Positions 12,901 through 27,900 of a stretch of DNA of 64,000 nt are shown piece by piece. Below the pieces are notes generated by a model, which was given only the letters and a program-made list of their open reading frames with translations, was not told the origin of the DNA and did not search any database. How positions within the stretch are numbered: the stretch's first letter is position 1; the number at the start of each line of letters is the position of its first letter. The position numbers were made by a program, and so were the translations under genes. This stretch comes from Sipunculus nudus (taxonomy: Eukaryota; Annelida; Sipuncula; Golfingiida; Sipunculidae), in the NCBI GenBank assembly GCA_026874595.1, contig CM049308.1, forward strand, positions 41,402,527-41,466,526. Reading direction: 5' to 3'.

Positions 12901-15900
12901 ATTGAAGTTTTTGTATGAAATTTTTTACTTTTCTTGGGGGTACTTTGGGGCCCCATAGCTGGAAGGATATGGGTAACAGAGACCTAATTTCTGGTTTCCA
13001 TGGAGACTTTTTATAGGTCTCTCAGTGTGTCGAGAATGAAGATTCTAGGTCAAGTCGTTACGATTTGTGCCTTGTTAACAGATGTTCACATTTTTAAAGG
13101 TATCAAAAATAGAGAAAAAAATTCGTAAAAAATTGAAAAATACAGGTGGCGCCACCAGTCTTCAGGAACTGATGGAACATCTCATGATCAATATGTATGC
13201 CAAAAATCATGACCATCAGATATGAGATATTGAAGTTTTTGTATGAAATTTTTTACTTTTCTTGGGGGTACTTTGGGGCCCCATAGCTCAAAGGATATGG
13301 GTAACAGAGACCTAATTTCCGGTTTCCAAAGAGATTTTTCATGGACCTCTCAGAATCTCAAGTTACGAGGTTCTAGGTCCAGGGGTTACGATTTGTGCCT
13401 GGTTAACGGACAGACGGACAGACAGATGGCACGACAGACAGACAGATGGACGACGGACAAAGAGTGATTGCTACAGCTCAGATGACTTCCAGTTGGCTGA
13501 GCTAAAAAATTGGTCCAGCTAGAAACAAACGGGGCCGAGGGGGCAGAACCTGGTCAAAAACATTGTATCGGCAAAACTTTGTTTTTGTAATGAGATCAAA
13601 ACATAATGCAGAAGTTATCATACATTGCAACTCAGCTATAAGACAGCAAGGAGAATGTCTGAATGTTTTACTTACACATGTTCAACCCTCACTCTCTGAT
13701 AATCAGACAAAATGGCTCCAACAGCCACAGCCTCAATATCACATTCATGCTGCAAAAGAAACAAAAAAATTCATTTCTGTTCTGGAAAAAACATCTATTT
13801 CCTAAAATGTAATACATATTTGAGATAGATTTTTTATACTGTAAAAGGGTTTCAATCTTTATAAAAGTGTTTTTTAGTTTATTCACATGTTTTAAGAAAA
13901 TATTTGATTTTCGATTGTTCAGATAATTTCAAGAATTAGCTAAACTGAAAATACATGTTTTAGGCTGGTGACAGTAATATACACAAATTGCCTAATTAAT
14001 TAATTATAAAGATTACTAGAAACAGTAATTATATCTAAAGATGTAAATATGTACAATTACATATAGTTAATGTGGATGGATCACCAACAAGGGTTGAGTA
14101 AAATCTTCACAGATCACATATATATTATTAGTTAACATGTTAATTTTGTTAACTGCACAAAATGTTATCCATAAAATCTCCTTGAATATATATGGGTATA
14201 CAAAATTTACAAGTATTTGAAAATTTCCTTCAGGCTTGACATTAACTCTTGAAAGTACTTGCTCAGTTGGGCTAGTAACATTTAGCTTTTACTTGTTCTA
14301 CATGATTTTTTTCTTGCTCTTCTAAAATCATTAATCCCAGGAATGAAAACAAAATGTGTTCCACAACACCATGTTGCTTGCTTAATTGCATGTAAGACAA
14401 CATACATGTTCAAATATTTGTTAATCATAATATTCAAATATTAGCTATTTGTATAAAAAAAAACATACAGGTAATTTAAATGAAGAGATATTATCAATAT
14501 GATCATTTCTCAAAGAAAGAAAATGGCTAAATAAAAAGATCAGTTCAGATTCAGGCCTTACAGTGAAGGATTATGTGGGGCCCACTTACCCAGTTGGGCT
14601 ATATGGAGCAGAATTATGGTTGCCCTACCACTTTTTTTATGGAACTTTTACTTGCCTTGTGCAAGCAGTTAAATGTCAATGTTGAACCCTGTCCTGTTTC
14701 AAAGTAACAGGCCAGATTTTATGATACATTATGAACATTGTGGCTTATGCAATACATCTGTGCAGTGTGTTGGTGTGATGGTTAAAACTGTCCTATTCTA
14801 ACGGAAGGGTATAACTACATTGTGTGCTGTATCCACAAAGAAGTGAATTGGTACTGGGCAAAAGAGGCAAGCAATGGTAGTCTAAATATCCTGCTAGTGC
14901 CTATAATGGTTGCTTCAGTTGTATGCTCCCAAAGGAGCTGAGAAAATTTACAACAAAGTGCAGGCCTGTAAGACCAGGAAGCAAGTGTAAAGCCAGATGA
15001 CAGGCAGAGATATAAACCAAACAATAACCATTTTTTACATTTACCCAAACACTCCATAACATCAAACAAACCTCCTTATTCATATCTCTGACAATGGCAG
15101 ACTATACAGCATACATTTTAACATACATCTATGACCCTTGATGTTAGATATTTTTCAACCATCATTGTAATCAGACTGTGGAAAATTTGTAAGCAAGAAG
15201 ACCATAACAATCCTGTATGCAGTTTGTTCTTCAGTACCAGTATCTGGTCTGTGTAAAATATCTAATATAGATTTTTTATGGCTGCAATTTTATACAGTAT
15301 ACAGTAATAAACACTTGTAGCACTTGGCAGTGTGTTTAATGAAGAAAATGTTACTGACATTTCAGTTGCACTTTATGGGAGATTTTCTTTTAATACACCA
15401 ATCTTAGTCTGTCTTTGTCACTCCGTTAACTTTTAATGTTGCCACAATAACTTACGGGGGCTTTGGTGGATTTTCACTCGACTCAACATAATTACTAACC
15501 AATAGATTATCTTGCCCAATTTCAAATATAGGCTAAATCCATACAAATTTAATGAGGTAAGAAGTCACCAGGCTACACTGTTGTGACCCTTTGACGAAAT
15601 TCAATAGAAATATTAGCCAATGTAATATCTTGGGTAAGTTTGAATCCTGGCAAAATGGGTTCATAATTAATTGGGTCATCAGACTTGTGGTGCCATGACT
15701 AACATCAATGCTGATCATTATAAATATTTACAAATAAAGTTTCTCACCTGAATTTAATTCTGTGCAAACTCCACACATAATTAATCAGGTAGAAGGTCAC
15801 AAAACATATGATGGGCATATTGTGCACTTTTGTGGTGCTTTTGTTATTATTATTTTTGATACATGGAATCAAAGGTTCATCTGGTCCACTTTTATCCAAA

Positions 15901-18900
15901 ATAACATATATATATATAGCCTCATCTCTAAATGAGAACACCACACATTGCCTTGTAAGTACTGGCAGTCCTTATCAAGAAATAACTACCAGCCATGAAG
16001 TAGACACCTACTGAGAGCTCTGATTCCTTCCTTTACTGATCTTATCTTAAAGTCAACTTGGCATGCAGTACTGTGGTATATATGTACATGTGTTGTCCTT
16101 TATTTCTCTTGGTATACTTTATTGTGCATCCTGTTTTCAGTGCACTAGACTTGTGATTTATTATGTCAATGCAACGCAAACATGGCATGGAACAAAAATA
16201 CTGAATCCTGAATCAAGGATTCCTTTAATATAAGTCAAATGAGGCTAGATCAGAAGAACCAGTGGAACAACAAACACTTGGATGAAATATATGAGAAGTT
16301 CATATAGGGGAATGAAAGATCAAAAGAAAACGATATTAAGTCAGTATTATTACACAGTATTGAATCAGTATTATTACACAGTATTCTACTGAGTCAGTAT
16401 TATTACACAGTATTGAGTCAGTATAATAACACATTATTGCATCAGTATTATTACACAGTATTGAGTCAGTATTATTACACAGTATTGATTCAGTATTATT
16501 ATACAGTATTGAGTCAGTATTGTTACACAGTATTAAGTCAGTATTAGTACACAGTATTGAGTCAGTATTATTACACATTATTGCATCAGTATTATTACAC
16601 AGTACTGAGTCAGTATTATTACACAGTATTGAGTCAGTATTATTACACAGTACTGAGTCAGTATTATTACACAGTACTGAGTCAGTATTATTACACAGTA
16701 TTGAGTCAGTATTGTTACACAGTATTGAGTCAGTATTATTACATAGTATTGAGTCAGTATTGTTACACATTATTGCGCCAGTATTATTACACATTATTGC
16801 CTCAGTATTATTACACAGTATTGAGTCAGTATTATTACACAGTATTGAGTCAGTACTATTACACAGTATTGAGTCAGTATTATTACACAGTATTGAGTCA
16901 GTATTGTTACACAGTATTGAGTCAGTATAATTACACATTATTGAGCCAGTATTATTACACATTATTGCGTCAGTATTATTACACAGTATTGAGTCAGTAT
17001 TATTACACAGTATTGAGTCAGTATTATTACACAGTATTGGGTCAGTATTATTACACAGTATTGAGTCAGTATTATTACATAGTACTGAGTCAGTATTATT
17101 ACCCAGTACTGAGTCAGTATTATTACACAGTATTGAGTCAGTATTATTACACAGTATTGAGTCAGTATTATTAGAGCCTAGGTAAAACAGCAAAATACTG
17201 AATCCTGAATCTAGGATTCCTTTAATATTGGTCAAATGAGGCTAGATCAGAACAACCAATGGAACAACAAACACTTGGATGAAAAATATGAGAAGTTAAT
17301 ATGGGGGAATTAAAGATCAAAAGAAAACATAAAAAATCATCTAAAAGAGTTTAGACAGACTTAGAGCTAATTCATATTTTTCATTTCAATTTAATATAAA
17401 CAATTTAAGGAAATTTAATTCTAATTCAATCCCATTCATTGTGTTGGGGCTAAAAATTAATTAAAGTTCAATAAATTTCTAAATGATTCAAATCCAATAC
17501 ACAATTCAAGCTAGATAAAGACTTTTGAAAATACAGTGAAACTCCTACTTGCGGACAACTCAGTAAGGTGGACAACTCACTCATGCAGACACTAAATCTC
17601 AGTCCCTTCAAATTTTCCTCTATATTATGTTTAATGTAAATTCAGTAAAGCAGACAACTCACTATTTTGGGCAACCGACAAACTTTTCGGTCCCGTCAGC
17701 GTATCCCAGTACTTATTTCGACCCTCTAAAGTGGACAGACATCGCGAGTTCTATTTTCGTTCATATATTTGCCAGGAGATGGCGCTCCAAGGTCATGACC
17801 TAGTATGACCTGTTTTGGTCAAAGTGACAGCCCGAGCACAAGCGTCAATTGGTGAACCATCATGATGTTACATGTGAATATACAGTCAACACTGTTGTTA
17901 ATTTCAGATTTGCCGCAAAAGTGTGTAGACTTTACACTTATTACTTTATTAGGTTTGGTCAGTCTACCAAAGAAAATAACTGAAAGCTCTTACACCACTT
18001 TTAATTCAACAAGACCGCCCTCACCTGTTACTGTTTGTGCTTTGTCATCAGTGTCATGCTTGGGTGGCATTGACTAATTAGCGAAAGTTAGGACTTTGCT
18101 ACGGTGAATGTGTGGGGAGGTGTTACTCACATGATTAATTAATTAACTTACAAACGTTTTTTGTATCGTTGTTTAGAATAAACCTTAAATATAATTCACA
18201 AATTTCAATTAAACGTAAGATTAATTCAAAAAGAAGATACCAGTAGTATTTAATGAAAAATTTACATAACTCCTCTAATCAGGACAACGCACTAATCAGG
18301 ACAAAATCCTCCAGTCCCTTGAGTGTACGACTTAGAGGAGTTTCACTGTAATTTTATTGGCGAGCGTGCTCATGAACAGAATTCAGCATGTGAGACCCAT
18401 TAGCATCTCAGTTGCTTGTCATGGTCCTTGTTACATGTTAGAGGTGTCTGTGTTTGAACTTAGTCAAACATTATGTATGGAAGATTGCCCAAAAACAGGA
18501 AAAAAAATAACTTCTATATTCTGTAGTCTAAAGTCAACGGGGCCTATTGAAAATGAAATATGTTAATTTTTTTCTTAAATTCATAGATCATGAAAGTAAA
18601 CTGCAATGGAGGAATGTGGCATTGGCCTAAAGCAGCCTTATTAACTGGAATGAAACCAAATCCGTGTAAACTATATTAGTAATTCATTAAATTAATATTT
18701 AGTCTGAGAACCAGTAATTTTTCAACCAAGGTCAAGGTCACTCATCACATGCTCAAACAACTACTTTTAAAAGCTGCTGATTGATTGTTGAGTGTCATGC
18801 ATATCTTTAAAAATATAAATGTCCAAATAGGGCTGCTAACCCATGACAGAGGTCATGTAACTTGGCCAAAAGATTGGGAAGCAGAAGGTTGCAAAATATA

Positions 18901-21900
18901 AATGATGGATTTTTAATGTTGTTTCATATCTCATTTGCTCCCTCATCCACTTCAGTTACAAACTCTGTAAAAATATTGAACTATACATAAAAATACAAAA
19001 GTTGAATAGAATAATCACCAAATTCCAGTGACCGGTGGAACAGACTATAATCAGCTATTCTTTACAAAAAAATGAAAGCTTACACATTTGTCCTTCAGTT
19101 CAACTAAGCCTTGCTACTTAATTTCCAATTAATTTCATTCTGATTTTTATCAATTGAATTTCATCTATGCAATATCCTCACACTGAAAACTGAGAGAATG
19201 GGAGTCTGAAACTCAACAGAATTAAGATGAATTATGTAGAGACCAAAACAAGGCCTACAGGCCTAATGCAAACCTGTGCATTGGGAAATACACCAGATAT
19301 AATGCTTCAATGCTGGACAATTACTTTCCATGTATATGAACAATGCAAGTACTAAACAATCTGAGTATAAAACAATTACACAAACATCACTGTTGAAATT
19401 CTGGCATGGGTGCACACAACACAAAAATTATTGTAGCTGGCACCACCAGTCTTGTATACAATGAAGCTATCAGAGATATATACATATGCCCAATTTTAGA
19501 CTGATATATCAAACCCCTCCTGAGAAAAATGCAGGGACACACACTGTGCAAAAGTCATTGTAGGTGGCAACACCTGTCTTGCGAGAGAGAAAGCCATCAA
19601 CGACACATAGAAAGGTCAAAATATTAGGCCAATACATCTAAATTACCTTGAGTCTGATGCATGGGGCTGACCAGGCTTTGGTGAGAAAGGCCGTTGCCCT
19701 GAGTGAACCGTGACAAACTGCTTGCTCAGGCTACTGCACTGAGTGAACTCATGACCTGCACCTGGCTAGACTGAGTGAACTTTTGACTTGTACCTGGCTG
19801 CACTGAGTGAACTCTTGACCTGTTGCATAATCTGACACAGTAGGCAGTCTGTCAAAGCTATAAATAGATCCAGGCTGAACTTTTTTGCCAAATCTGATGC
19901 AGTGGGCAGTCTGCCAATGCTATAAATAGAATGCAGCTACTGCACTGAGTGAACTCCTGACCTATACCTGGCTGCACTGAGTGAACTTTGACCTGTTGCC
20001 TAATCTGATACAGTTGGCAGTCTGCCAAAGCTATAAAAAGATCCAGATTGACCTTTGGCCTGTTGCCAAATCTGAAATAGTAGTCACACCTTTGCATAAG
20101 CTCTCAGATTGGCTCAACATGCAGCCCTAAGGGGCATGACACACATGAGGTGATCACATGATACTCATGAGGTGATCACATGCTACCCATGAGGTGATCA
20201 CATGATGCCCATGTGGTGTTCACATGTCACCCATGAGGTGATCACATGCCTTATGCTTGGCTGCCCTGATTGAACTCTTGACCTATATCTGGCTGCACTT
20301 ATTTAACTCTTGTTCTGTTGCCAAATCTGAAACAGTTGGCAGTTTCTCAACCTATTTAAAGATACAAACACAATCTTGGCCTGTTGGTAAATCTGTTTAC
20401 ACATACTGAAAGACTTTGGCTAAAATGCTTTTTTTTCAAGCTGACATATTCATAAACTTTTTATCAAAATATCTGGAATAATAAAGGATGCAGTCCTTTC
20501 ATTGTTAAAGGTCCAATAGTTCTGCCAAAAATCATTCAAGTAAACTTGAACAAAGGCCACCTAAGAATAATTTTTGTGCAATGTTACAGAAAATATAATT
20601 GAAACAATAATTTTGTAGAAGAACACTATTGCAGTCCTCAGTTTGAAATAGACATAATAATGGCCATAAGACCAATTTAGGCTTTTCACGGCTCAACCAA
20701 AAATCAACAAACTCAATCTATTCTGATATGATTGAAAGAACCATGTCCTATGATAGTTCTTTTGAAAAATTCAACTTGACAGTTTCATCACAAACATTTT
20801 AAGCTGAAAGAGGCTAAAATTATGAGTTTTTTTGCCCATAAATACAGGTTAATGTAGGTGGCACCACGAAATCTGCAACTTCAAATATGAGTCATGTGAC
20901 CAACATTTGCACAACACTTGGTAATGCTAGCTTCTGTCATTTCTGAGATTACTTTGTCAGTATGCTTACTTGGCCAAATGACTAAGTTCAAATTTGTGTC
21001 ACTTTGCTAAAATTCATCAAATGCAAACCATTTGAACCAACTTGAAAGGGCTTGCTTCTGGGATCATTTCTGCAAAATATTGAACAATTTGGCTGGACCA
21101 TTTACAAGAAGAAGACTTTTAAAGGTTTTTCAGCTTTTTCAAAGTACATGCAGATAACAAAAAATTAGCGGAATCCCACAATATTTGATATGTGACAGAT
21201 TATTGCATAAAATCTGGGGATGGTAGCTCCTACTGTTCCTGAGAAATTATGGGTTAATGTATAGATGACCAATGACCCCCATACAAACAAAGGTCAATGC
21301 AGGTGGCACCACCAATACCTTAGTTTCATATATGACTCATGTGACCAACACTGCCATAAAATTTTGGTGATGATAGCGCCGGCTGTTTCTGCAATTGTCA
21401 TTTTAGTATGCTTTTTGGGACAGATGACTAAGTTCAACTTCCTGTAACTCGGCCAAAATTCACTGAACTTGAACCATTCGAACAAACTTGTAAGAGATGA
21501 TATAAAAAATTATTTCTGTGATATATTGAAAAATTTGACTTGACCATTTTGTTTGAGAAGATTTTTAAAGGTTTTTTAGCTTTTTTCTCTATAAAATCTA
21601 AGAAATGCAGAGTTTTTCATATGGCTTATTTTTTGCATTAATTTTCATGATTCTAGCTCCAGTTGTTTTTGAATAGTATGGGTTAACGTACAGACTATGG
21701 ACTACGGATGCTGCCACAACGTCGAATTAGCTCACAGGTTCACTAAAAATTACTATGGATGCAAACTGAATGCAAAATTATAATACAGATACATCTCACT
21801 GATGGCAAAATCTTGAATTAAGTTGAGTATGGATTCCAATTACTTATAATCTATATATAGATGTCTTTATATAACGACAGAGAGCTGTATACCTATGATT

Positions 21901-24900
21901 GTTAACATTGCCTGGCATGAAGAATATCTAAAATCATAAATATACATTTTTTAAAAGCTTAAAAAAAACATCCTTGTCAATATAAACCATAGATAACCTG
22001 AAATCTGAAGGTCTAGAGGCATGATGTAATGGATGCTGATAAACTGGTGCCAAGGCTAGATGAATCTGCTTTACATAGCAAACATACTAGTATATGGTGA
22101 AATGACACAATTCAATTTTTATAATTCAGCCAAAATTCATTCTTTGGAACTATAGAAGATAATTATTATAAGAATTATTCAGGGGATTATTCTTGTAAAA
22201 TATTAAACAAAGTGGACTCAGTGGCGTCAGTCAAAAAACGTTTTGCAGGTTTATAACTCATATGGGAAAATACAGGAAAATGGCTAAGTTAAGCTTCCCA
22301 AAACTCAGCCAAAAATCAGTGAACCAAAACCATTTGAACAAACTTGAATTATCAACATCTAAGGATAATTACTGTGTGAGATTTAAGAATTTGGCCCAGT
22401 GGTTTTTGAGAAGAAGATCTTTGTAGCCACTGAGCTGAAATTGGCTGTTATGGCATATGACTAAATTCAGCTTCCCATAACTCAGCCATAAGTCACTGAA
22501 CTGAGACCATTTGAACAAATTTCAGAAAGCACTACCCTAGGATCATTTCTGTGTGATATTAAACAATTTGGCCATATGGTTTCAGAGAAGAAGTTATTTG
22601 TAGCCCTCAGTAAGATACGGGTACTGATGACCCCCGTACAAAAAAGGCCTATCCAGGTGGCACCACCAATACCTCAATTTCAGATATGACTCATGTGACC
22701 AACATTGGCATAAAATTTGGTGATGATCGCTTCAGCCGTTTCTGAGATTGTAATTTTAGTATGCTTTTTTGGACAGATGACTAAGTCAAACTTCCTGTTA
22801 CTCGGCCAAAAATGACCGAACTAAAACCATTCAAACAAACTTGAGAGAGATTGTTCCAGGAATCATCTCTGTGAAATATTGGACAATTTGGCTGAACAGT
22901 TTTGGAGAAGAAGATTTTTAAAGCTTTTTTAGCTTTTCCCCTATAAAATCTAAGAAAATACAGTTAGCCAAATTGTAAGCAAAATCCGATAGAGTTTTTT
23001 AGATGACTAATTTTTTGCATAAAATTTCTTGATGCTAACTCTTGCCGTTTTCAAGATAGTATGGGTTAACGTACAGACGACGGATGACAGAGGATGGACG
23101 ACGGAAGCCGGACGACGCCAGACCATCGCATAAGCTCACAGGTTCACAAAAAATGCCACTAGTGATATAATATGACACTTGATAGTATTAAATTGCATAA
23201 ATAGAAATCCTGAAAGGTCAAACAAAAACTTGGTGGTGGTAAAGGGGTCATAACTAAACCTTGATATACTTAATGTTAATAAAATTACAGCTTTTCAATT
23301 TAAGCACATAAGGTGACTATTTGTAGGGAGCTGAGTGTATTAGATTTATCAATAGGTTATTGTTAAAAAGCCAGAAAACACTTGATTAAGCTGCAATAGC
23401 CCTGACCACTTCAATAAGTTTTTAACCAAGAATTTCCTTCTTTAATGTTACTGATTGACCACTAGATTAACTCTTGCCACCTGTTTCTTTACATCGTCTA
23501 TGAGTATCCAGTAAAATCTTTACAACATAGGCTTTACGATATAGGCTTTTCTACCTTCACAGACAGGAGAAGTTTATGGAGGTCCTCCACTTCGTCCTCG
23601 GCAGATGGAACATAATCCCTGCCTCTGCTGACTGATGATCCTTGTATGGTTCGTCTGTACAGTGGCAGGTCCATGGCCTCAGCGTACAGGTCTATAGCGT
23701 GGTGTCCCACAGTCTGGTACATGTAGCTATCAAGCTCATCTGTAAATCCAGCACATTTTAAAGCTGCATAAATATTTGCAAAAAAATAAGTATTACCTCA
23801 CACTGTTAAAGAATCAGGATTGGCAAAAGAACCCATATCTAAAATCAATCAAAAAATTGTTTAAAATTCATTATAAACCCTATAAAGTATACACCATTTT
23901 AAGCCTGACACCATGTTTTTTTCTGAAGGTATACACATTTTTTAACTTTTCATTAATTTTAACATGATTTTGTAACGTTCAGAATAAAAATTATGTTTTA
24001 AAGGTACACTATTTTCAGCACTCAGTAATCCACTGCATGACAATATCTTCAAAGTTTTCTTTGTTTGTTTATCCTCTACTGTGTGTCTTTCTTGTTGAAA
24101 AATGAAATTTTATTTTTTTATTGGATCTAAATTTTAAAATTCAGTTATAAGGTAGATAGAGATATGATAGAGAAAAAACACACTTTTCAGATATTGTGAT
24201 GTAGTTTAAAAATAACCTGCTTAAATGTGATTTCTATGTGGGAGTATATGCACTCATTGTTTATATGACACGCCATCTGCACAGGCAACAGTAACAAGTA
24301 TATTGTTGCCTCACTGGCATCTCTTATACATTATCCGTGCCTGTATTGCCTGTAGTCAAAAACACAAAAAGATTAATATTTATGAATTTTACCAGACTTT
24401 AAATATGTCCATAAATCAAATATTCATATTAAGAACTAGAATATGGGTAGTCAACAAGAGACAACGTGTATCTGCCAAAATCAAATAGAGTAAGGTGTGT
24501 TGCATATTAGCTGGATGTCTGCAGCCGAAATGTGTATGTAGATTGTGCCACCTACCACAAATCCAGAAAGCTGTCCAAGTTGTATACATATGCAAAATTC
24601 TAGGCAGAAAAGTCAAACCACTACATGTTTATGAGTGATTTTATCCCACAGCAGACAATCAGGAATTGTGCAAAAATGGTGGCAGGTGGCGCCAACAATT
24701 TTTTTGTATGAGTAAGAGCTATGTGAGTTCTATACACATGCGAAATTTCAGGGGGATATGTCCAACCAGTCCTGAGATATAAGCCTGAATGTCTGCAGCA
24801 TTAACATAAATGTAGGTTGCGCCACCTACCACAAATCCAGAAAGCTGTCCAAGTTGTATACATATGCGAAATTTTTAGGCAGATAAACCAAACCACTACA

Positions 24901-27900
24901 GAGATATGACTGATTTTATCCCACGGCAGACAAACAGACAGACACTGTGCAAAAATGGTTGCAGGTGGCCCCTCCAGTTTTGTGTATGATAAAGAGCCAT
25001 GTGAGATCTATACACATACAAAATTTTGGCCAAATCAGTCAAATGGTTCCCTGAGATATGAGCTTGGATGTCTGCAGCGTGAACTAAAATGTAGGTGGCA
25101 CCACCTATCATAAAATCAAGAAAGCTGTCCAGGATGTATAAGCCAGCAAAATTTTAGGCAGTTATGTCAAACCACTACAGAGATATGAGTGATTTTAGCC
25201 CACAGCAGACAAACAGACAGAGGCTAGGCAAAAATGGTTGCAGATAGCCCATCCAGTTTTGTGTATGATAAAGAGCTATGTGAGATCTATACACATGCAA
25301 AATTTTGGCCCAATCGGTCAAATGGTTCCTGAGATATGAGCTTGGATGTCTGAAGTGTAAACTAGAATGTGGGTAGCGCACCTGTCACAAAATTAAGAAA
25401 GCTGTCCATATTGTATAAAACTGCAAAATTTTAGGCAGATATGTCAAACCACTGCTGAGATATGAGTGATTTTAACCCAATGCAGACGAAAAGATGGACA
25501 CTGTGCAAACATGGTTACAGGTGGCACCACCAGTTTTGTGTATGATAGAAAGCTATGTAAGATCTATACACATGCAAAATTTTGGCTCAATTGGTCAAAC
25601 GGTTCCCAAGATATGAGCTTGGATGTCTGCAGCATGAATGTTAATGTGTGTGTCGCCACCTGTCAAAAATCAAGAAAGCTACCCAGGATGTATACGCATG
25701 CCTAATTTCAGGTGAATTAGTCAAACCACTGCAGAGATATGAGTGATTTTAACCCAAGGCAGATGGACAGACGGACACCGTACAAACATTGTTGCAGGTG
25801 GCACCACCAGTTTTGCGTATGATAAAGAGCTATGTAAGATCTATAATTATGCAAAATTTTGGCTCAATCGGTCAAACGGTTCCAAAGATATGAGCTTGGA
25901 TGTCTGCAGCATTAACTTTAATGTAGGTGGCGCCACCTGTCAAAAATCAAGAAAGCTACCCAGGATGTATATGCATGCTGAATTTCAGGTGAATTAGTCA
26001 AACCACTGCAGAGATATGAGTGATTTTAACCCAAGGCAGATGGACAGATGGACACGGTGCAAACTTGGTTGCAGGTTGTGCATCCATTTTTTGTGTATGT
26101 TATAAAGCTATCCAAGGGCTATATTTGTACAAATTTTTTTTCCTGATTGGTCAAATGGTTCCCGAGATATGTATGTTTATGTATGGAAACAGACGCACAA
26201 ATGGACGCTGGGCAGAGAGGAAAAGTCAGAGGTCAACGCAAATTGGTTAGGCACCAGTTCACATGTGACCCAATAATTGGTGTAAGTTTCGGAAAAATCC
26301 ATTCAGTAGTCTCAGAGGAGTTCTCCGGAAACGAACACGGTGGCGGCAGAACCCAGTCAAAAACATAGTATCTGCAAAACTTCGTTTTGGCGGATACAAT
26401 AATATCAGTATTATCACACTACTACTGTATTATTTGCCTATAATTAACAAGAATTTCCACTGTTCTATCTAACTAGGATCCTTGTATACCTGTTAAGACA
26501 GTGTTGCACTTCTGGCTTCCGTGGTCTAGGGGTAGAACACAGTGCTCAGAGTTGGGAGGTCTTGAGTTCGAATCTCAGCCAAGGCAGTGAGATTTTGCAT
26601 GGTTCCATCTCTACCTAGGGTGAGTGCTCTGCAGGCCTGATGGGGAAACTGTGCCAAACAGCTTAGTTTCACTCACAAATGAGTGTTCCTTGAAGGGGTT
26701 CCTCAGTGTTATGACCCAGCAAATGGGGATGACACCAACCAGAATTCACAGGAGTGGTACAACGACCATGGTACACAACCAGGATTATTGTGTGTAAGCT
26801 CCTTTCACATAGTTCTAGGACCGGAATGGAGCTCTGCAGATGTACATAGTACTTAGTTATTAAAAAACGGAGGCCGTTACCACCACCAAAAGACATTTTA
26901 AAAAATAAATAAAAAATTGTGTGCACCTAATAAATAATTTGTACAATATAGTATACACTTTGTGTAGGTTACTCTTTATTAGTAAGATCGCAAAAATGAA
27001 ACCCTCGAAAAAACAATGAAAAAGTGATAATCACAAATTTTAACCAACCACAGTATTTTAAATGAAGTTGATTGATGATGTATTTAAATTAGTTACATAC
27101 CTTTGACCTGTGGTTTCAGGTTTGCCAAGGCTACAATCTGGTGGCCTTCAGCCACACACTGCACCAGGTTGAAGCAGCTGTCCTTACCACCACTGAAATA
27201 TAATATAAAATTTATCATAGTGTTTTTATTAGAAATACAACAACATGTCTAAAAATGTCACTAGGATGGTAGCCTCTAATTTGAGAATCCTGTTATGGAA
27301 AATACTAACCACACAGCCATGATAAGGTGCCTTGTTGTCAGGTGGGCAAAGATCCACAAAATATAAGACCTACAAGCTTAATGTGAAACTGTGCAGTGGG
27401 TTAAACATGAGATATAATCCTTCCCTAACAACATACTTGACTTTTGAATAATAATATTTGAAAATAACTTTTCAAGTATATGTGTCACATATACATGTAC
27501 AAAGCAAGTACTGAAAATCTTGAACCAGAGTAGAACTGTATAAGGACCAATTACACAAACATCACTCCTGAGATACTGGCATGGATGCTCACTACACAAA
27601 AAAAATTAATAGTAGGTGGCACCACCAGTTTTGTATACAAGAAGGCTTTTGAAGAAATTTGCATGGACACCCAAAATTTCCGGCAGATTAGTCACATCAC
27701 TGGGATATGTGGTAAATTTACAAAAGTCAGATGACCCTGTAAAAGAAGTTGATCCACCAATAGCTCAATTTCAAATATGGTCAAGTTACAACCATTTGCA
27801 TAAAATTTTCTCTGTGATTGCTAGCTTCTGCCTTTTCTGAATCTGTAATTCTAGTATGCTTATTAGGCCAAATGATGAAGTAAAGCTTCCTGTAACTCAG

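Noticed and set aside
16336-17235. A 299-aa open frame on minus and 136/205-aa frames on plus, with repeated peptides
   Set aside because: They are by-products of a 24-bp minisatellite; no start context, no family resemblance, and both strands are open alike.
26514-26590. A tRNA gene
   Set aside because: Boxes A and B are present, but I cannot fold a proper acceptor stem and anticodon arm, and the sequence runs on into a SINE body with a second copy elsewhere.
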